Numbered from the stretch's first letter, positions 1-8,251 are shown. The stretch is 64,000 nucleotides of DNA from Capsulimonadaceae bacterium (GCA_031292625.1 JARLGU010000052.1:1-64000), one strand, 5' to 3'. Notes: generated from the sequence alone by a model not told the origin. Numbers and translations: made by a program.

Positions 1-46
1 ACAGGCTCAGGACTCCGAGCGAGGCCGAGGAGCCGAAGCGGGAGGA
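1..46 (-). repeat. Inverted copy of the 46-bp repeat at 3195-3240
   Basis: The reverse complement of 1-46 matches 3195-3240 at 44 of 46 positions by direct reading. The pair sits in opposite orientation on either side of the mutarotase/GHL6 gene pair. The match ends at the window edge on one side and stops at base 46 on the other. Confidence 0.85.
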
Positions 47-262
47 GCTTAGGAGCGCTTGGCAATGCGGCCAACAGTCTCTCCGTTTCGGAGAGAAGGG
101 GACCCCATTCCGATGGGGTAGAGAGGTCTCCGAACGCGCGACCCACGCTCAAATTGAGCTATATATTTCCTAAGATTGCACTAAGCCCCTCGCAGCCCCT
201 TAATCGCCAATTGCCTTGCGCGGCATTGGAGCGGCTGGAACCTAAATCTTTAACCTGCATTG
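1..262. other. Intergenic region with repeat end and hairpins
   Basis: No gene is supported here. Bases 1-46 are the inverse of 3195-3240 with two mismatches and run off the window edge. Two good hairpins follow. One at 78-92 has arms TCTCCG/CGGAGA, and one at 102-119 has arms ACCCCAT/ATGGGGT around TCCG. The region lies downstream of the minus-strand gene that ends at 263, so the hairpins could help termination, but there is no clear T-run. A 62-codon open frame at 154-342 has no SD and no recognisable product. Confidence 0.5.
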
Positions 263-742
263 CTAAGATTGAAGCCGTGCTTGTAGTCGCTGCTCGGCAT
301 CAGCGTTCCAGTAGCCGCATTCGAGCCGGACGAAGACCGTAGTGTAGGGGAGGGTTAGAGGGGTTTTGATAACGAGTATCCGAAACGTCGAGCCAGCGGC
401 ATCGAGTTCCCGAATGATCTCCTCGTGCGGGAGCGATCGGGTCTCCCTGCCCGCAAATAGCGCCGAGAAGCCTGCTCGCAATGCCGCGCAGCCCGGGGCG
501 TCTGCGTCGTCAAGAGCGTCGAGTTCATTGTCGATGAGAACGGTCGCCCGAACGTGCGCGGCCGCGTCGACGGCGCGCAGGACCTCGGCGACGACTGAGA
601 GATGATCGTCTTGAGCGATCAGCGTTTCGATCCCGCCTGCGACCTGATCGGGGTAAGCGGAGTCAGCGATGACGATCCAGTTCCGGTGACCGAGACGCGG
701 CAAATACTCCGCGAGGCTCTGCCGCCATGAGTTTGATTGCAT
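263..742 (-). CDS. RbsD/FucU-like sugar mutarotase
   Basis: The predicted protein has 159 residues. RbsD/FucU proteins interconvert sugar anomers (pyranose/furanose or alpha/beta) so that a freshly released sugar can be used at once. The N-terminus carries the family-like LGHRNWIVIAD stretch, with the His and Asp expected near the active site, and the C-terminus has a PYTTVFVRLECGYW stretch like the closing strand of the family. The open frame extends upstream to 937, but an ATG at 742 preceded by AGGA about eight bases away is the sensible start, and it removes the overlap with the upstream gene. It lies 124 bases downstream of the GHL6 glycosidase on the same strand, so co-transcription is likely. 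With a GH29 fucosidase nearby, L-fucose is the favoured substrate. That is inference, and ribose or another sugar is possible. Confidence 0.7.
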   Translation of the reverse strand: MQSNSWRQSLAEYLPRLGHRNWIVIADSAYPDQVAGGIETLIAQDDHLSVVAEVLRAVDAAAHVRATVLIDNELDALDDADAPGCAALRAGFSALFAGRETRSLPHEEIIRELDAAGSTFRILVIKTPLTLPYTTVFVRLECGYWNADAEQRLQARLQS

Positions 743-866
743 TGTGAATCCTCGTTTCTGATTTAGGAGACCGGCAAACTTTCTTCGGCCGCAAAGTGAA
801 TCGGCGCTTTGCGGAAACATTGATCTTCCCTCTGCGCCATTTTCGATAGGCATGGCGATCTGTCGC

Positions 867-2885
867 CTATGATTGCCAAAACCGTGGAACGCGCAGCAGT
901 AGGCGTCCGCTGGACATCGGAAGCTCGAACGCGCCATCCGATATTCGCTTTAGCGCTTCGCCGGTCGCGGCATTTTGAATAATCTTGGCGGCGGCGGGAA
1001 GGCGAAGCGTGAGGCCGGCAAAGCTCATCCGCTCTTCGATCACATCGATTTCGAGCGCTTTGCGCGTGGGGACGTAGTGCAGCAGCGTCAGCAGCAAGTC
1101 ATCGCCTTGTCTGCGCGGCACACACTGAACGGTTGTCGGCAACCCTGCGCCAAAGGGCGGCAGGCCGATCGCGAGTTCCATCGCTCGCCTCCAGCCGTCA
1201 CGAATCGCGAGGTTACCGGTCTGGCGATACTCGCGAAAGATCGGGTCCGCGAAATACACGAAACGCTCGCCGCCGATGACCGCCGGGAATGCGTCCACAT
1301 TTGATTGCGGCGGCGTCTGGAAATGCGAGCTGAACTTTAGATCCGTGCGCTTGAAGTACGGAAGTACGCGATCGACAAGAACGCGGGCGCCATCGCCTCC
1401 CGTGACATTTAGCCCTTTGGAGTATATCACTCGGTCGCTAACGGACAGCTCCGGCGCGAAGTCGGCGCGGGCTCGCCAATAGTTGGGGTAGAGATCCACC
1501 TCTCCTTGATGCGTCAAGGGGAGGAAATCGAGCGCCCATGCTCCAGCGGCATCGTGCCCCGACTTGTAAGACACAATCAGGTTGCCGCCTTGCGCATAGT
1601 AGGATTTCAGGGTTTCGCGCAGCGCCGTCGTGATCACGGTGGTGTCCGGGAGGATGACCACATCGACCCCGGCGAGCTTGCTGGCATCGTCCAGCACGAT
1701 CGAATCGTAATGCGCTTCGTCGCACATCATGACCGCCGCCTCCATGCTCTTGGATGCCTCCAGGTAATCGTTGCCTGGGTGGCTGGCGAGGAGAATGCCG
1801 ACCTGCGGGAGCGGCGTCGAACCCGCGTAAAAGGGCTCCGCGGCCTCGCACTGCTCGTACACCGAGCCAATGAGTGCGTACGCGGCGGCATCCAACGTGC
1901 CGCGCGGAGGCAATTGGTCGCCAATGCCAAGGTTTCCTCCGAGCATCTGTGTGCGAAAACACTCATACTCGAGGGCGGCCTGCGGCTTGATGCCGCCAAA
2001 ATCACCCCACATGCGTTGAAAACGGCCGGTCTGCCCGATCCACGGTTTTTGCCAGCTGCTCACCTGGCGGGCGAGTTTGGGAAAATGGTGGTAGCCCCAG
2101 AAGCCGGACGGAAGCGATTCGACTTCAAAGTGCGTCATCTCTTCCGCGAGCTTGCGGATCCCGACCTGACTGTCGATCGATGTAAAATTGGTTTGATTGT
2201 AGAAAATGCTCGCTTGCGGTCGAGCGCCGTGCAACAATGCGGTAAACCGCCGCGCGAACGCCTCTTGAGCGGCGCTCTCGAAGCGGCGTTGCGTGGACGG
2301 ATCGTCGTCCATGAATCCGTGCGCCTCCCGGAACCGTATGCTTGACTCGCTCCAGCACGCGCTTGGGTCAAAGAAGACGATGTCGAAGAAAAGGCCGTCA
2401 ACGTCATAGCGCGCGAGGAGTTCGCGAACGTGCGCCTCAATATAATCCAGGTAATCGGGATGGAGAAAGTTGAGGAATTTCCATGCCCCAGGGTGCGGAT
2501 GCTGCGGATCGGCCACGGAACCGCAGAAGAGGCCGCCCTTGGTCATCTGCCGCCACTCCGGGCGCCGCTGCGCCGCATCTTCTTCCCACGCGACCGTTGT
2601 GTAAATCGGACAGCAGATCCCCTCACGGTGCAGCGCCTCGATTTGTTCGCCCAACAAATCGCGTCCGGCCAGTGCTGGATGCTGCGTGCCCACGGTTGTC
2701 GGATAGTAACTCATGCCGTGATGACACTTCGCGAAAACGGTGACGGCGTTGACGTGTGCGCGCTTAAATGTTCGAGCGAATTCTCGCGCATCGAACTCTG
2801 AGGCGACATCGGGAATATAAGGGGACGTGTGGAAGTCCAGATGCACCAGCCGTTTGTGGCTGACTAGCGATGGCTCGGTTGACAT
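867..2885 (-). CDS. GHL6-type glycoside hydrolase with GH42-like trimerisation domain
   Basis: This 672-residue protein resembles the family called hypothetical glycosyl hydrolase 6 (GHL6), followed by a beta-galactosidase trimerisation-like domain. Residues 14-62 hold the typical HLDFHTS and VFAKCHHGMSYYPT blocks. DGLFFDIVFFD near residues 163-173 carries acidic residues (D168 is a good nucleophile candidate) at the end of a TIM-barrel strand. Residues of about 365-560 (PQVGILLAS, DVVILPDTTVIT) look like the flavodoxin-like trimerisation domain of GH42 enzymes. No signal peptide is visible, so it is probably cytoplasmic. The mutarotase gene follows on the same strand and a GH29 fucosidase operon lies upstream, which points to deoxysugar glycosides. 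The exact substrate is unknown, and the SD before the ATG is weak. Confidence 0.75.
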   Translation of the reverse strand: MSTEPSLVSHKRLVHLDFHTSPYIPDVASEFDAREFARTFKRAHVNAVTVFAKCHHGMSYYPTTVGTQHPALAGRDLLGEQIEALHREGICCPIYTTVAWEEDAAQRRPEWRQMTKGGLFCGSVADPQHPHPGAWKFLNFLHPDYLDYIEAHVRELLARYDVDGLFFDIVFFDPSACWSESSIRFREAHGFMDDDPSTQRRFESAAQEAFARRFTALLHGARPQASIFYNQTNFTSIDSQVGIRKLAEEMTHFEVESLPSGFWGYHHFPKLARQVSSWQKPWIGQTGRFQRMWGDFGGIKPQAALEYECFRTQMLGGNLGIGDQLPPRGTLDAAAYALIGSVYEQCEAAEPFYAGSTPLPQVGILLASHPGNDYLEASKSMEAAVMMCDEAHYDSIVLDDASKLAGVDVVILPDTTVITTALRETLKSYYAQGGNLIVSYKSGHDAAGAWALDFLPLTHQGEVDLYPNYWRARADFAPELSVSDRVIYSKGLNVTGGDGARVLVDRVLPYFKRTDLKFSSHFQTPPQSNVDAFPAVIGGERFVYFADPIFREYRQTGNLAIRDGWRRAMELAIGLPPFGAGLPTTVQCVPRRQGDDLLLTLLHYVPTRKALEIDVIEERMSFAGLTLRLPAAAKIIQNAATGEALKRISDGAFELPMSSGRLLLRVPRFWQS

Positions 2886-2941
2886 GGGATAGGCTCTCTT
2901 AAAGTGTGAGTAATAAACGGGCGTACTGTGAGAAAGATTCA

Positions 2942-3119
2942 GGACGGCTCGTGCCGCCGGGGCAATTTCTTGCCCGCGCTCCGTTCACGGCGGTGATCGT
3001 CAAGGCCTCGTCAACACGCGTACGGCCTTTTGCCGCTATCGTCCGATCCCAGCGCGCATCGTGAAACCGCCGCGTCGGCCCTTTTTCAAATATTTCCTCG
3101 GCGGTAACGAAGCCGTCTT
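2942..3119 (+). repeat. Dispersed inverted-end element, copy A
   Basis: This non-coding segment closely matches 50948-51133 in the same orientation. Exact shared runs include 2943-2964 (22 bases, = 50949-50970), 2982-2997 (16 bases) and 3014-3036 (23 bases, = 51020-51042). Both ends, read inward, start GACGGC and continue similarly (GACGGCTCGTGCCGCCGG on the left, GACGGCTTCGTTACCGCCGA on the right), so it has imperfect terminal inverted repeats. Inside is a hairpin (GGGCAA/TTGCCC near 2960-2975). It has no open frame and resembles a miniature inverted-repeat element. A structured RNA is the alternative. Confidence 0.75.
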
Positions 3120-3130
3120 ACAAACCATTT

Positions 3131-3323
3131 CGATGTTAGTACGATCCTAGCTCATTTTGAGCGTGGTTCGCCAGTGGAGAACCACGCTTCTTTCTCCTCC
3201 CGTTTCGGCTCCTCGGCCTCGCTCGGAGGCCTGAGCCTGTCGAAGGAGAGGAAGGGGCCTGCCGTCCTCGGCGGGAAGGTGGGTTCCGCGCGAAGCGCGC
3301 CGAGGCGAAGCCGATGTTAGTAC
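3131..3323. repeat. 12-bp direct repeat flanking a 169-bp segment
   Basis: CGATGTTAGTAC occurs at 3131-3142 and again at 3312-3323. The 169 bases between them differ from element copy B, which is not followed by such a segment. The arrangement looks like an insertion with target duplication or slippage. The enclosed segment carries the 46-bp repeat (3195-3240) and a perfect 9-bp stem hairpin near 3169-3188 (GCGTGGTTC/GAACCACGC). Confidence 0.65.
3195..3240 (+). repeat. 46-bp repeat copy (inverse of 1-46)
   Basis: It is the partner of bases 1-46, in opposite orientation, with two mismatches. It ends in CTGAGCCTGT and continues with CGAAGG. Motifs like this are commonly scattered through bacterial genomes, so it need not be specific to this locus. 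Confidence 0.85.
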
Positions 3324-3341
3324 ACGCTCTCCTAAAGGGAA

Positions 3342-3365
3342 GGGCGCCAGAATAAGGCGCCCCTT
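3342..3365 (-). terminator. Terminator-like hairpin after the fucosidase/dehydrogenase operon
   Basis: On the minus strand, just past the stop codon at 3389, the arms GGGCGCC and GGCGCCC enclose a seven-base loop and are followed by TTCCCTTT. The stem is strong but the T-run is weak, so intrinsic termination is plausible and not certain. Confidence 0.5.
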
Positions 3366-3388
3366 GGCTTCACATATCGCTGTTCGGA

Positions 3389-4453
3389 TTAATCCGATAC
3401 GATCACGACCTTGCCGCTCTGACCGGCATCCGCGATCTTGTAGGCGTCCGCTGCTTGAGCCAGCGTGAGGCGGTGCGTGACCGTGCGCTCAGGATGCAGA
3501 TTCCAGCGGCTCAGACGCTCGGCGAGCTCCGACATATGGTCGAGGCTGGTGACCCAGGATCCGTAGAGCGTGATCTGCGGGTGGATCAGCATCGGCGAGA
3601 CGTCGAACTGCACGTCATTGCCTTCGCCGACAAAGGCGCAACGCCCCCATTGACGGGTGCCCTGAAGGGCGAGACGCCGGGCGGGGGGAGCGCCGGAGCA
3701 GTCGATGCTGGCTTCGCATCCCTTGCCGCCGGTTGCGTCCTTGATCTTGTCCAACGCGTTCGCGTCGCTCACGAGCGGGATGTCGACGAGCCCGAGCTTG
3801 ACGGCAAGATCGATTCGGTTCTGGCTGGTGTCCGCGCCGATGACCGTGTGCGCTCCCAGCGCTTTGCCAAGCATTGCGGCCGCCAATCCGACCGGGCCGA
3901 GCCCCGTGACGAGCAGCGTATCGCGGCCGTTGACTCCGATGCGGGTGAGAGCCTCCCACGCAGTGCCGAAGCCGCATGCGATCAGCGCGCCGTCAACGTA
4001 CGTAAGGTTGTCCGGAAGCGCGACGCATGTGTTCTCTTCGGCAAGCAGATACTCGGCATGGCCGCCGTCGCGTTGCCAGCCGTACGCCGCGCGTGTTTTC
4101 GAGTGGCACGAGATCATGTAGCCGTGCTTGCAGTCGTCGCAAACGCCGCAGCCGCTGATGTGGTAGAGAATCACACGGTCGCCAGCCTTGTACTGGACGC
4201 AGCCGGGACCGGTTTCGACGATCTGGCCGCAAGGTTCGTGGCCGGCGATGACGCCGCGATAGGCTTCGTCGCCGACTCCGAGGTGCTCGCGGTAGATCGC
4301 GCGGATGTCCGATCCGCAGATCGACGACGCCTTCATCTTGACGAGAACCTGGCGATAACCGGGTGTCGGAACGGCGAATTCGCGAAACTCGACGGTGCTG
4401 TTGCCGGGTAGGACGACGCCTTTCATGGTCTTCTGTTCAGGGTGGTTGCTCAT
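3389..4453 (-). CDS. Zinc-dependent medium-chain alcohol/sugar dehydrogenase
   Basis: This 354-residue protein is of the MDR alcohol dehydrogenase superfamily, which oxidises an alcohol or sugar hydroxyl using NAD(P). C46 and the GHE motif at 71-73 fit the catalytic zinc site. C102, C105, C108 and C116 form the structural zinc site. A Rossmann glycine motif ([10 protein letters not shown]) lies near residue 185. Its ATG is only three bases beyond the GH29 stop region, with GGAG six bases upstream inside the fucosidase gene's end, so the two genes are translationally linked. The pairing suggests oxidation of the sugar released by the fucosidase (L-fucose to fuconolactone is one option), but the substrate cannot be read from sequence. 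It ends just before a terminator-like hairpin. Confidence 0.85.
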   Translation of the reverse strand: MSNHPEQKTMKGVVLPGNSTVEFREFAVPTPGYRQVLVKMKASSICGSDIRAIYREHLGVGDEAYRGVIAGHEPCGQIVETGPGCVQYKAGDRVILYHISGCGVCDDCKHGYMISCHSKTRAAYGWQRDGGHAEYLLAEENTCVALPDNLTYVDGALIACGFGTAWEALTRIGVNGRDTLLVTGLGPVGLAAAMLGKALGAHTVIGADTSQNRIDLAVKLGLVDIPLVSDANALDKIKDATGGKGCEASIDCSGAPPARRLALQGTRQWGRCAFVGEGNDVQFDVSPMLIHPQITLYGSWVTSLDHMSELAERLSRWNLHPERTVTHRLTLAQAADAYKIADAGQSGKVVIVSD

Positions 4454-4456
4454 TGA

Positions 4457-5905
4457 TTACTCCAGTGTGATTGCAATGCCGATTGGCGCAACCGGAAGGC
4501 TGGCCTGCGGCATGGTGACGACTAGGCCGTCGGCGTTCTGCGTGTAGACTGCCTTGCCTGCTCCGAGAACGCGCACGCCTGCAACGCGGCGCGCCTTTGC
4601 CGAGCCCAGGGAACGGATGACAACGGTCTCGGTGATGGGAGGGCGCATTTCAAACGCGTAGACGGTGTTCGCCTTCGACGTGAACCGGAAATCCTCCGGC
4701 GTCCATGCGACGGCGTCTTCCTTGAATGCGCCGGTCGGCGACGTGGAGGGTCCTTCGCCCGAGACGGTCCATGGGCGCGTGCCGTAAATCCCATCGCCGT
4801 TCACGGCGATCCATTTGGCGATTTCACGCAGCAGGAATGTGCACTCGTCGTCCAATGTTCCGTCGGGACGCTGCGGGATATTGAGCAGCAGGTTGCCGTT
4901 CTTGCTCACGATGTCCACGAGGCTTTCGGTGACGTGCGACGGGGTTTTGTACGTGTCGCGGACGTTGTAGAACCAGTCGCCGACGCTCGTGTCCGTTTGC
5001 CACGGATGCTCGGCGATGTCCTGTCGCTGGCCGCGCTCGATATCGAGGATGCCGAACGTATAGACATGCGGATCGGTGTTCTTCTGGTTGTAGACCGCCC
5101 GGTTCTCGCCGTGAAGCGCGATGCTCGTGTTGTAGAGGTGCGCGATGATGCTACGGCCCCAATGCTCGAACGGCACGCCGCCATCCGAGTAGAGAAGGTC
5201 CGGCTGGTACTTGTCGATGACGTCCTTGATCCGGTTGAACCAATGCTGATGAAAGGCCTCGTTGGGCGTGTACCAGGTTTGATCGATTCCGTATCCGCCG
5301 TTGTCGTAGTAGAAGTCGCGCGCCGCGGGATCGTTGCCGTCGTACGGTACGCCAGCGTAAGGCCCGGTCTTGTCAGCGCCTTTGTTGGGAGCCCACCAAT
5401 TGAAGCTCGCCCCAAGATGCTCGGTCAGGCCAAACGGCAGGCCGCGCTTGGCCGCCGCGGCTTTCCATAGCCCGACAATGTCCTTCTTAGGCCCCATGTT
5501 CACCGAGTTCCACCGGTTATGCGCCGAATCGAAGTTGTCGAAATTGTCGTGGTGCATCGCTTGCCCGACGAAGTACTTCCCGCCTGCTTCGACGAAAAGG
5601 CTCATGAGCGCGTCGGGATCGAACCGTTCTGCTTTCCATAGAGGAACGATGTCCTTCCAGCCTGTCTTCGACGGATGACCGTACACGCGCAAGTGATGGC
5701 GGTACTGGTCGTGTCCTTCGACATAGAGATGCCGGGCATACCAATCGCCGTACATGGGGACGCTTTGCGGTCCCCAGTGCGACCAGTAGCCTAGCTTGGC
5801 GTCGCGAAACCACTCCGGGCAGCGGAACGCGCGCAACGAATCGGGCGCTTGTGTAAACGGCCCGGTTGCAATCTCGGGTAACGCGATAGAGTTTGGTGAT
5901 GTCAT
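4457..5905 (-). CDS. GH29 alpha-L-fucosidase
   Basis: This 482-residue enzyme hydrolyses alpha-L-fucosides with retention. The N-terminal barrel has the family's features: WFRDAKLGYWSHWGPQSVP near 32-50, a substrate-pocket MHHDNFD near 118-124, and LLYSDGG near 238-243 in which D241 is the likely nucleophile. A C-terminal beta domain follows from about residue 370. No signal peptide is seen, so it probably acts on imported oligosaccharides. The ATG at 5905 has AAGGA eight bases upstream. It is the first gene of a two-gene unit with the zinc dehydrogenase. The 284-base gap upstream separates it from the aldo/keto reductase on the same strand and contains element C. The family assignment is firm; the natural glycan is unknown. 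Confidence 0.92.
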   Translation of the reverse strand: MTSPNSIALPEIATGPFTQAPDSLRAFRCPEWFRDAKLGYWSHWGPQSVPMYGDWYARHLYVEGHDQYRHHLRVYGHPSKTGWKDIVPLWKAERFDPDALMSLFVEAGGKYFVGQAMHHDNFDNFDSAHNRWNSVNMGPKKDIVGLWKAAAAKRGLPFGLTEHLGASFNWWAPNKGADKTGPYAGVPYDGNDPAARDFYYDNGGYGIDQTWYTPNEAFHQHWFNRIKDVIDKYQPDLLYSDGGVPFEHWGRSIIAHLYNTSIALHGENRAVYNQKNTDPHVYTFGILDIERGQRQDIAEHPWQTDTSVGDWFYNVRDTYKTPSHVTESLVDIVSKNGNLLLNIPQRPDGTLDDECTFLLREIAKWIAVNGDGIYGTRPWTVSGEGPSTSPTGAFKEDAVAWTPEDFRFTSKANTVYAFEMRPPITETVVIRSLGSAKARRVAGVRVLGAGKAVYTQNADGLVVTMPQASLPVAPIGIAITLE

Positions 5906-6189
5906 GCTGTAAATCCTTAGTTGAGTCGAAATCGTTTTCTATGCGGGTGTGTTATATATCAAATTGCCTCGTACTACGGCTCCTCCATGCAATAGAGCCG
6001 AGCAATACGAATAAAGAATTCGGAGCCCTCTCTGTCCGTCGTGCCTCACTTTTCGTGTGCCGGAGACGGCGATTTTGTCGCAAGCAGCTGGCCGTGATTA
6101 ACCTGGAGCGAAGCGACCAAGAAAAAATGCCCCGGCGGCATGAGCCGTCTTGAAATCTCTTAGCACCATGCAGAGTTATTACATACGCT
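5906..6189. other. Intergenic region upstream of the fucosidase
   Basis: It has no gene. An AT-rich stretch near 5950-5965 (TATATAAC read on the minus strand) could be part of the fucosidase promoter, but the -35 is unclear. A six-bp-stem hairpin (GGCTCC/GAGCC) lies at about 5978-5999. Element copy C occupies 6064-6151. Confidence 0.45.
6064..6151 (-). repeat. Short diverged inverted-end element, copy C
   Basis: On the minus strand, 6149 down to 6128 matches the first 22 bases of copies A and B with one change. The other end, at 6065-6070, is GACGGC on the plus strand, so the segment also has GACGGC...GCCGTC ends. The interior is shorter (88 bp in total) and mostly unlike A and B. It may be a deletion derivative or only an end fragment. 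Confidence 0.5.
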
Positions 6190-7230
6190 CTATGCGGGAG
6201 TTATTATCCCGTCCGTGTCCCAGAGTGCCTCCCAGGTCTGTCCGGACTTCCACAAAAAGACGTGGCCCTTGATCAGGCGATTGTTCTTGTCGATCCCCGC
6301 GATCTGCCGCATCTCATCTTCGGTAAGCGGATCGGCGACGACGGCTTTCAGGGTGGTCAAAAATTGGGAGCGCTTGACGGAGAACGGGATCGGAATCTGC
6401 CCATGCTGCACCGCCCACTTGACGCATACGACGGCAGGATGAACACCCAGGCGTGAGGCGATCCGTTGGATAACCGGGTCCTCAATGTCTACGGTGTCGT
6501 CAGGCGTACGGTCGCGCTCGGGGCGTGACGGCGAGCCAATTGGACTATAGCCGACGGGGATGATCCCGTGCGAGAGCACGTAGTCGAATAGCGCCGGCTG
6601 CTGGAAGTGCGGATGCATTTCCATTTCGTTGACCGCCGGCTTGATCCGTGCATCGCGTAGCACCAGTTCCAGTTTCGGGATCGTCATGTTCGACGTTCCG
6701 ATCGCCCGCACAAGGCCATCGTCGACAAGTTGCTCCATTTGCGCCCACGTTGCCATATAGGCGTCGTGGATGTAAGGTTTGGCGTTGTGGTCGCGAGAGT
6801 CGACCGTGACTCCGGCGGCATGGTGGTTCGGGAAAGGCCAGTGGACCAGGAAGAGGTCGAGGTAGTCCAGGCGCAGATCGGAGAGCGATTTCTTGCACGA
6901 TTCGATCACCTTGCCCGCGCCGTGCATATCGTTCCAAACCTTGGATGTAACCCAAATCTCGTCGCGCTTGACTCCATTGGTCGTGATCGCCTGGAGAGCC
7001 TCTCCGATGAGGGCCTCGTTGCCGTAGACCGATGCGCAATCGAAATGACGGTAGCCGACGCAAGCGGCTTCGATCACGGCGCTTGCGACCTGCTCCGGCG
7101 AGTATGTATCGGAGCCGAACGTCCCGAGGCCGATGGCGGGGATCCGCGCTCCGGTCGGGAGAGTTTTGTAGGGAACGAGCGCCGGATCGACGCCATCTTC
7201 GGCAATGCGAAACTGTTTAAAGCTTGTCAT
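6190..7230 (-). CDS. Aldo/keto reductase
   Basis: This 346-residue NADPH-type aldo/keto reductase has a TIM-barrel fold. Family blocks include GARIPAIGLGTFG (about 27-39), the GYRHFDCASVYGNE block with catalytic D64 and Y69, a Lys in VTSKVWND and a His in LVHWPFP. These complete the Asp/Tyr/Lys/His tetrad. The C-terminal SVKRSQF is a cofactor-binding motif. The frame is open to 7278, but homology begins well inside. The ATG at 7230 is preferred although neither start has a strong SD. It diverges from an AraC regulator and is followed on the same strand by the fucosidase pair, so it probably reduces or oxidises a sugar in that pathway. The substrate is inferred only from context. Confidence 0.85.
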   Translation of the reverse strand: MTSFKQFRIAEDGVDPALVPYKTLPTGARIPAIGLGTFGSDTYSPEQVASAVIEAACVGYRHFDCASVYGNEALIGEALQAITTNGVKRDEIWVTSKVWNDMHGAGKVIESCKKSLSDLRLDYLDLFLVHWPFPNHHAAGVTVDSRDHNAKPYIHDAYMATWAQMEQLVDDGLVRAIGTSNMTIPKLELVLRDARIKPAVNEMEMHPHFQQPALFDYVLSHGIIPVGYSPIGSPSRPERDRTPDDTVDIEDPVIQRIASRLGVHPAVVCVKWAVQHGQIPIPFSVKRSQFLTTLKAVVADPLTEDEMRQIAGIDKNNRLIKGHVFLWKSGQTWEALWDTDGIITPA

Positions 7231-7372
7231 AGGGTGGTTTCCATATAGGTCCGCCGCTGGGCGGCTGGTCTGGTTCATTATATGCGGATACGTCCGTGAT
7301 AGCTATGCAGAAATCTGCCCGAAGTATGGATATTTCCGCGAATGTCGATTCTATCGCGGGTACCATGATGAT

Positions 7373-8251
7373 ATGCAAAATAGAACTGCCCGTCCTGCGA
7401 GCAGCCGCCTTGAAGCGAGTGGCGTGCCGCTCGATCATGTGGACGTGCGTGTTTTGCACGTCGGTCGCGACGTGCTGGGCGCTGGCGGTTGGGATCATTC
7501 CCAGCTTGCCGGCGGACACTGGAGGCTTTACCATAACGATTCGCCGGGGGCAACCCTATTTATGGCTGGCGAGGCGATTGCGCTTGAACCGGGCGCGATA
7601 TACATTATTCCGCCGTCCTCGCGTATGGCGAGCCGCAACGAGAATCCGTTCGTGCAGGTATTCGTGCACTTCGACGTCGTATGCGCTCTCCCGATCTTGC
7701 TGGAAGAAGCCATTCTTGGGCCGACGGTGGTACCGGAAATTGGCGGATACTCAGAAGCGGTGGTTGAACTCGGTTTGCGGGTCGAGCAATCCCACTATCC
7801 GAACATCGGCGTCGAATGCATGGCGAAGGCGATTGTCTACCAGGCCTTCGCGCAGTGCTTGAACGCGTTGTCCACGGACCGCGTACGAAGCCTTTGGATG
7901 CGCCTCGACTCGCTGCGCCCGGTTATGCCAGCGCTTCTGCATATCGAGCAGCACTTCGGCGGCGAGATCCGCAATCCGTTCCTCGCCGAACTGTGCCGGA
8001 TGAGCGAGGACCACTTTATCCGGCGCTTTCGCGAAGCCGTCGGCGTCCCGCCCGTGCAGTACGTTCTCAAGCGCCGCGTCGCGGTTGCCGCGCAACGTTT
8101 GCTGTTCACTGCCGATACGATCGACGAAATCGCCGAAGCGACCGGCTTTACGGACCGATTCTATTTCTCGCGCATGTTCGCCCGGGAAATGGGCAGGCCG
8201 CCTGCCGCCTACCGCAGCGGCTTGCGAACGCAGCGCCCTGATGGGCTGTAG
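7373..8251 (+). CDS. AraC-family transcriptional regulator
   Basis: This 292-residue regulator has an N-terminal cupin-like sensor. Residues of about 30-100 include GGHWRLYHND and an ALEPGAIYIIPP turn, typical of sugar-sensing arms. The C-terminal double helix-turn-helix contains FIRRFREAVGVPPVQYVLKRR, followed by AERLL-like helices and EIAEATGFTDRFYFSRMFARE. The frame opens at 7205, but the stretch before the ATG at 7373 is unlike the family. It is divergent from the aldo/keto reductase, the usual layout for a regulator and its target, so it likely controls the deoxysugar genes. The 142-base gap between the starts should hold the operators. The SD is weak, so the start is uncertain by a few codons. 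Confidence 0.85.
   Translation: MQNRTARPASSRLEASGVPLDHVDVRVLHVGRDVLGAGGWDHSQLAGGHWRLYHNDSPGATLFMAGEAIALEPGAIYIIPPSSRMASRNENPFVQVFVHFDVVCALPILLEEAILGPTVVPEIGGYSEAVVELGLRVEQSHYPNIGVECMAKAIVYQAFAQCLNALSTDRVRSLWMRLDSLRPVMPALLHIEQHFGGEIRNPFLAELCRMSEDHFIRRFREAVGVPPVQYVLKRRVAVAAQRLLFTADTIDEIAEATGFTDRFYFSRMFAREMGRPPAAYRSGLRTQRPDGL

Larger units (their letters stand above)
2886..3388. other. Repeat-rich intergenic region
   Basis: This 503-base gap between two minus-strand genes has no supported coding sequence. It contains a 178-bp element with inverted ends (2942-3119), a 12-bp direct repeat (3131-3142 and 3312-3323) around a different segment, a 46-bp repeat copy (3195-3240), a strong hairpin (3169-3188) and a terminator-like hairpin beside 3389. 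The promoter for the GHL6 gene must lie near its left edge, but no convincing -35/-10 pair was found. Confidence 0.7.

Noticed and set aside
263-937. Full-length 224-residue version of the mutarotase frame
   Set aside because: The extra N-terminus overlaps the GHL6 gene and has no homology character. The ATG at 742 has an SD.
3385-3396. 12-bp palindrome CGGATTAATCCG at the dehydrogenase stop codon
   Set aside because: It is short and overlaps the coding end. It is probably chance.
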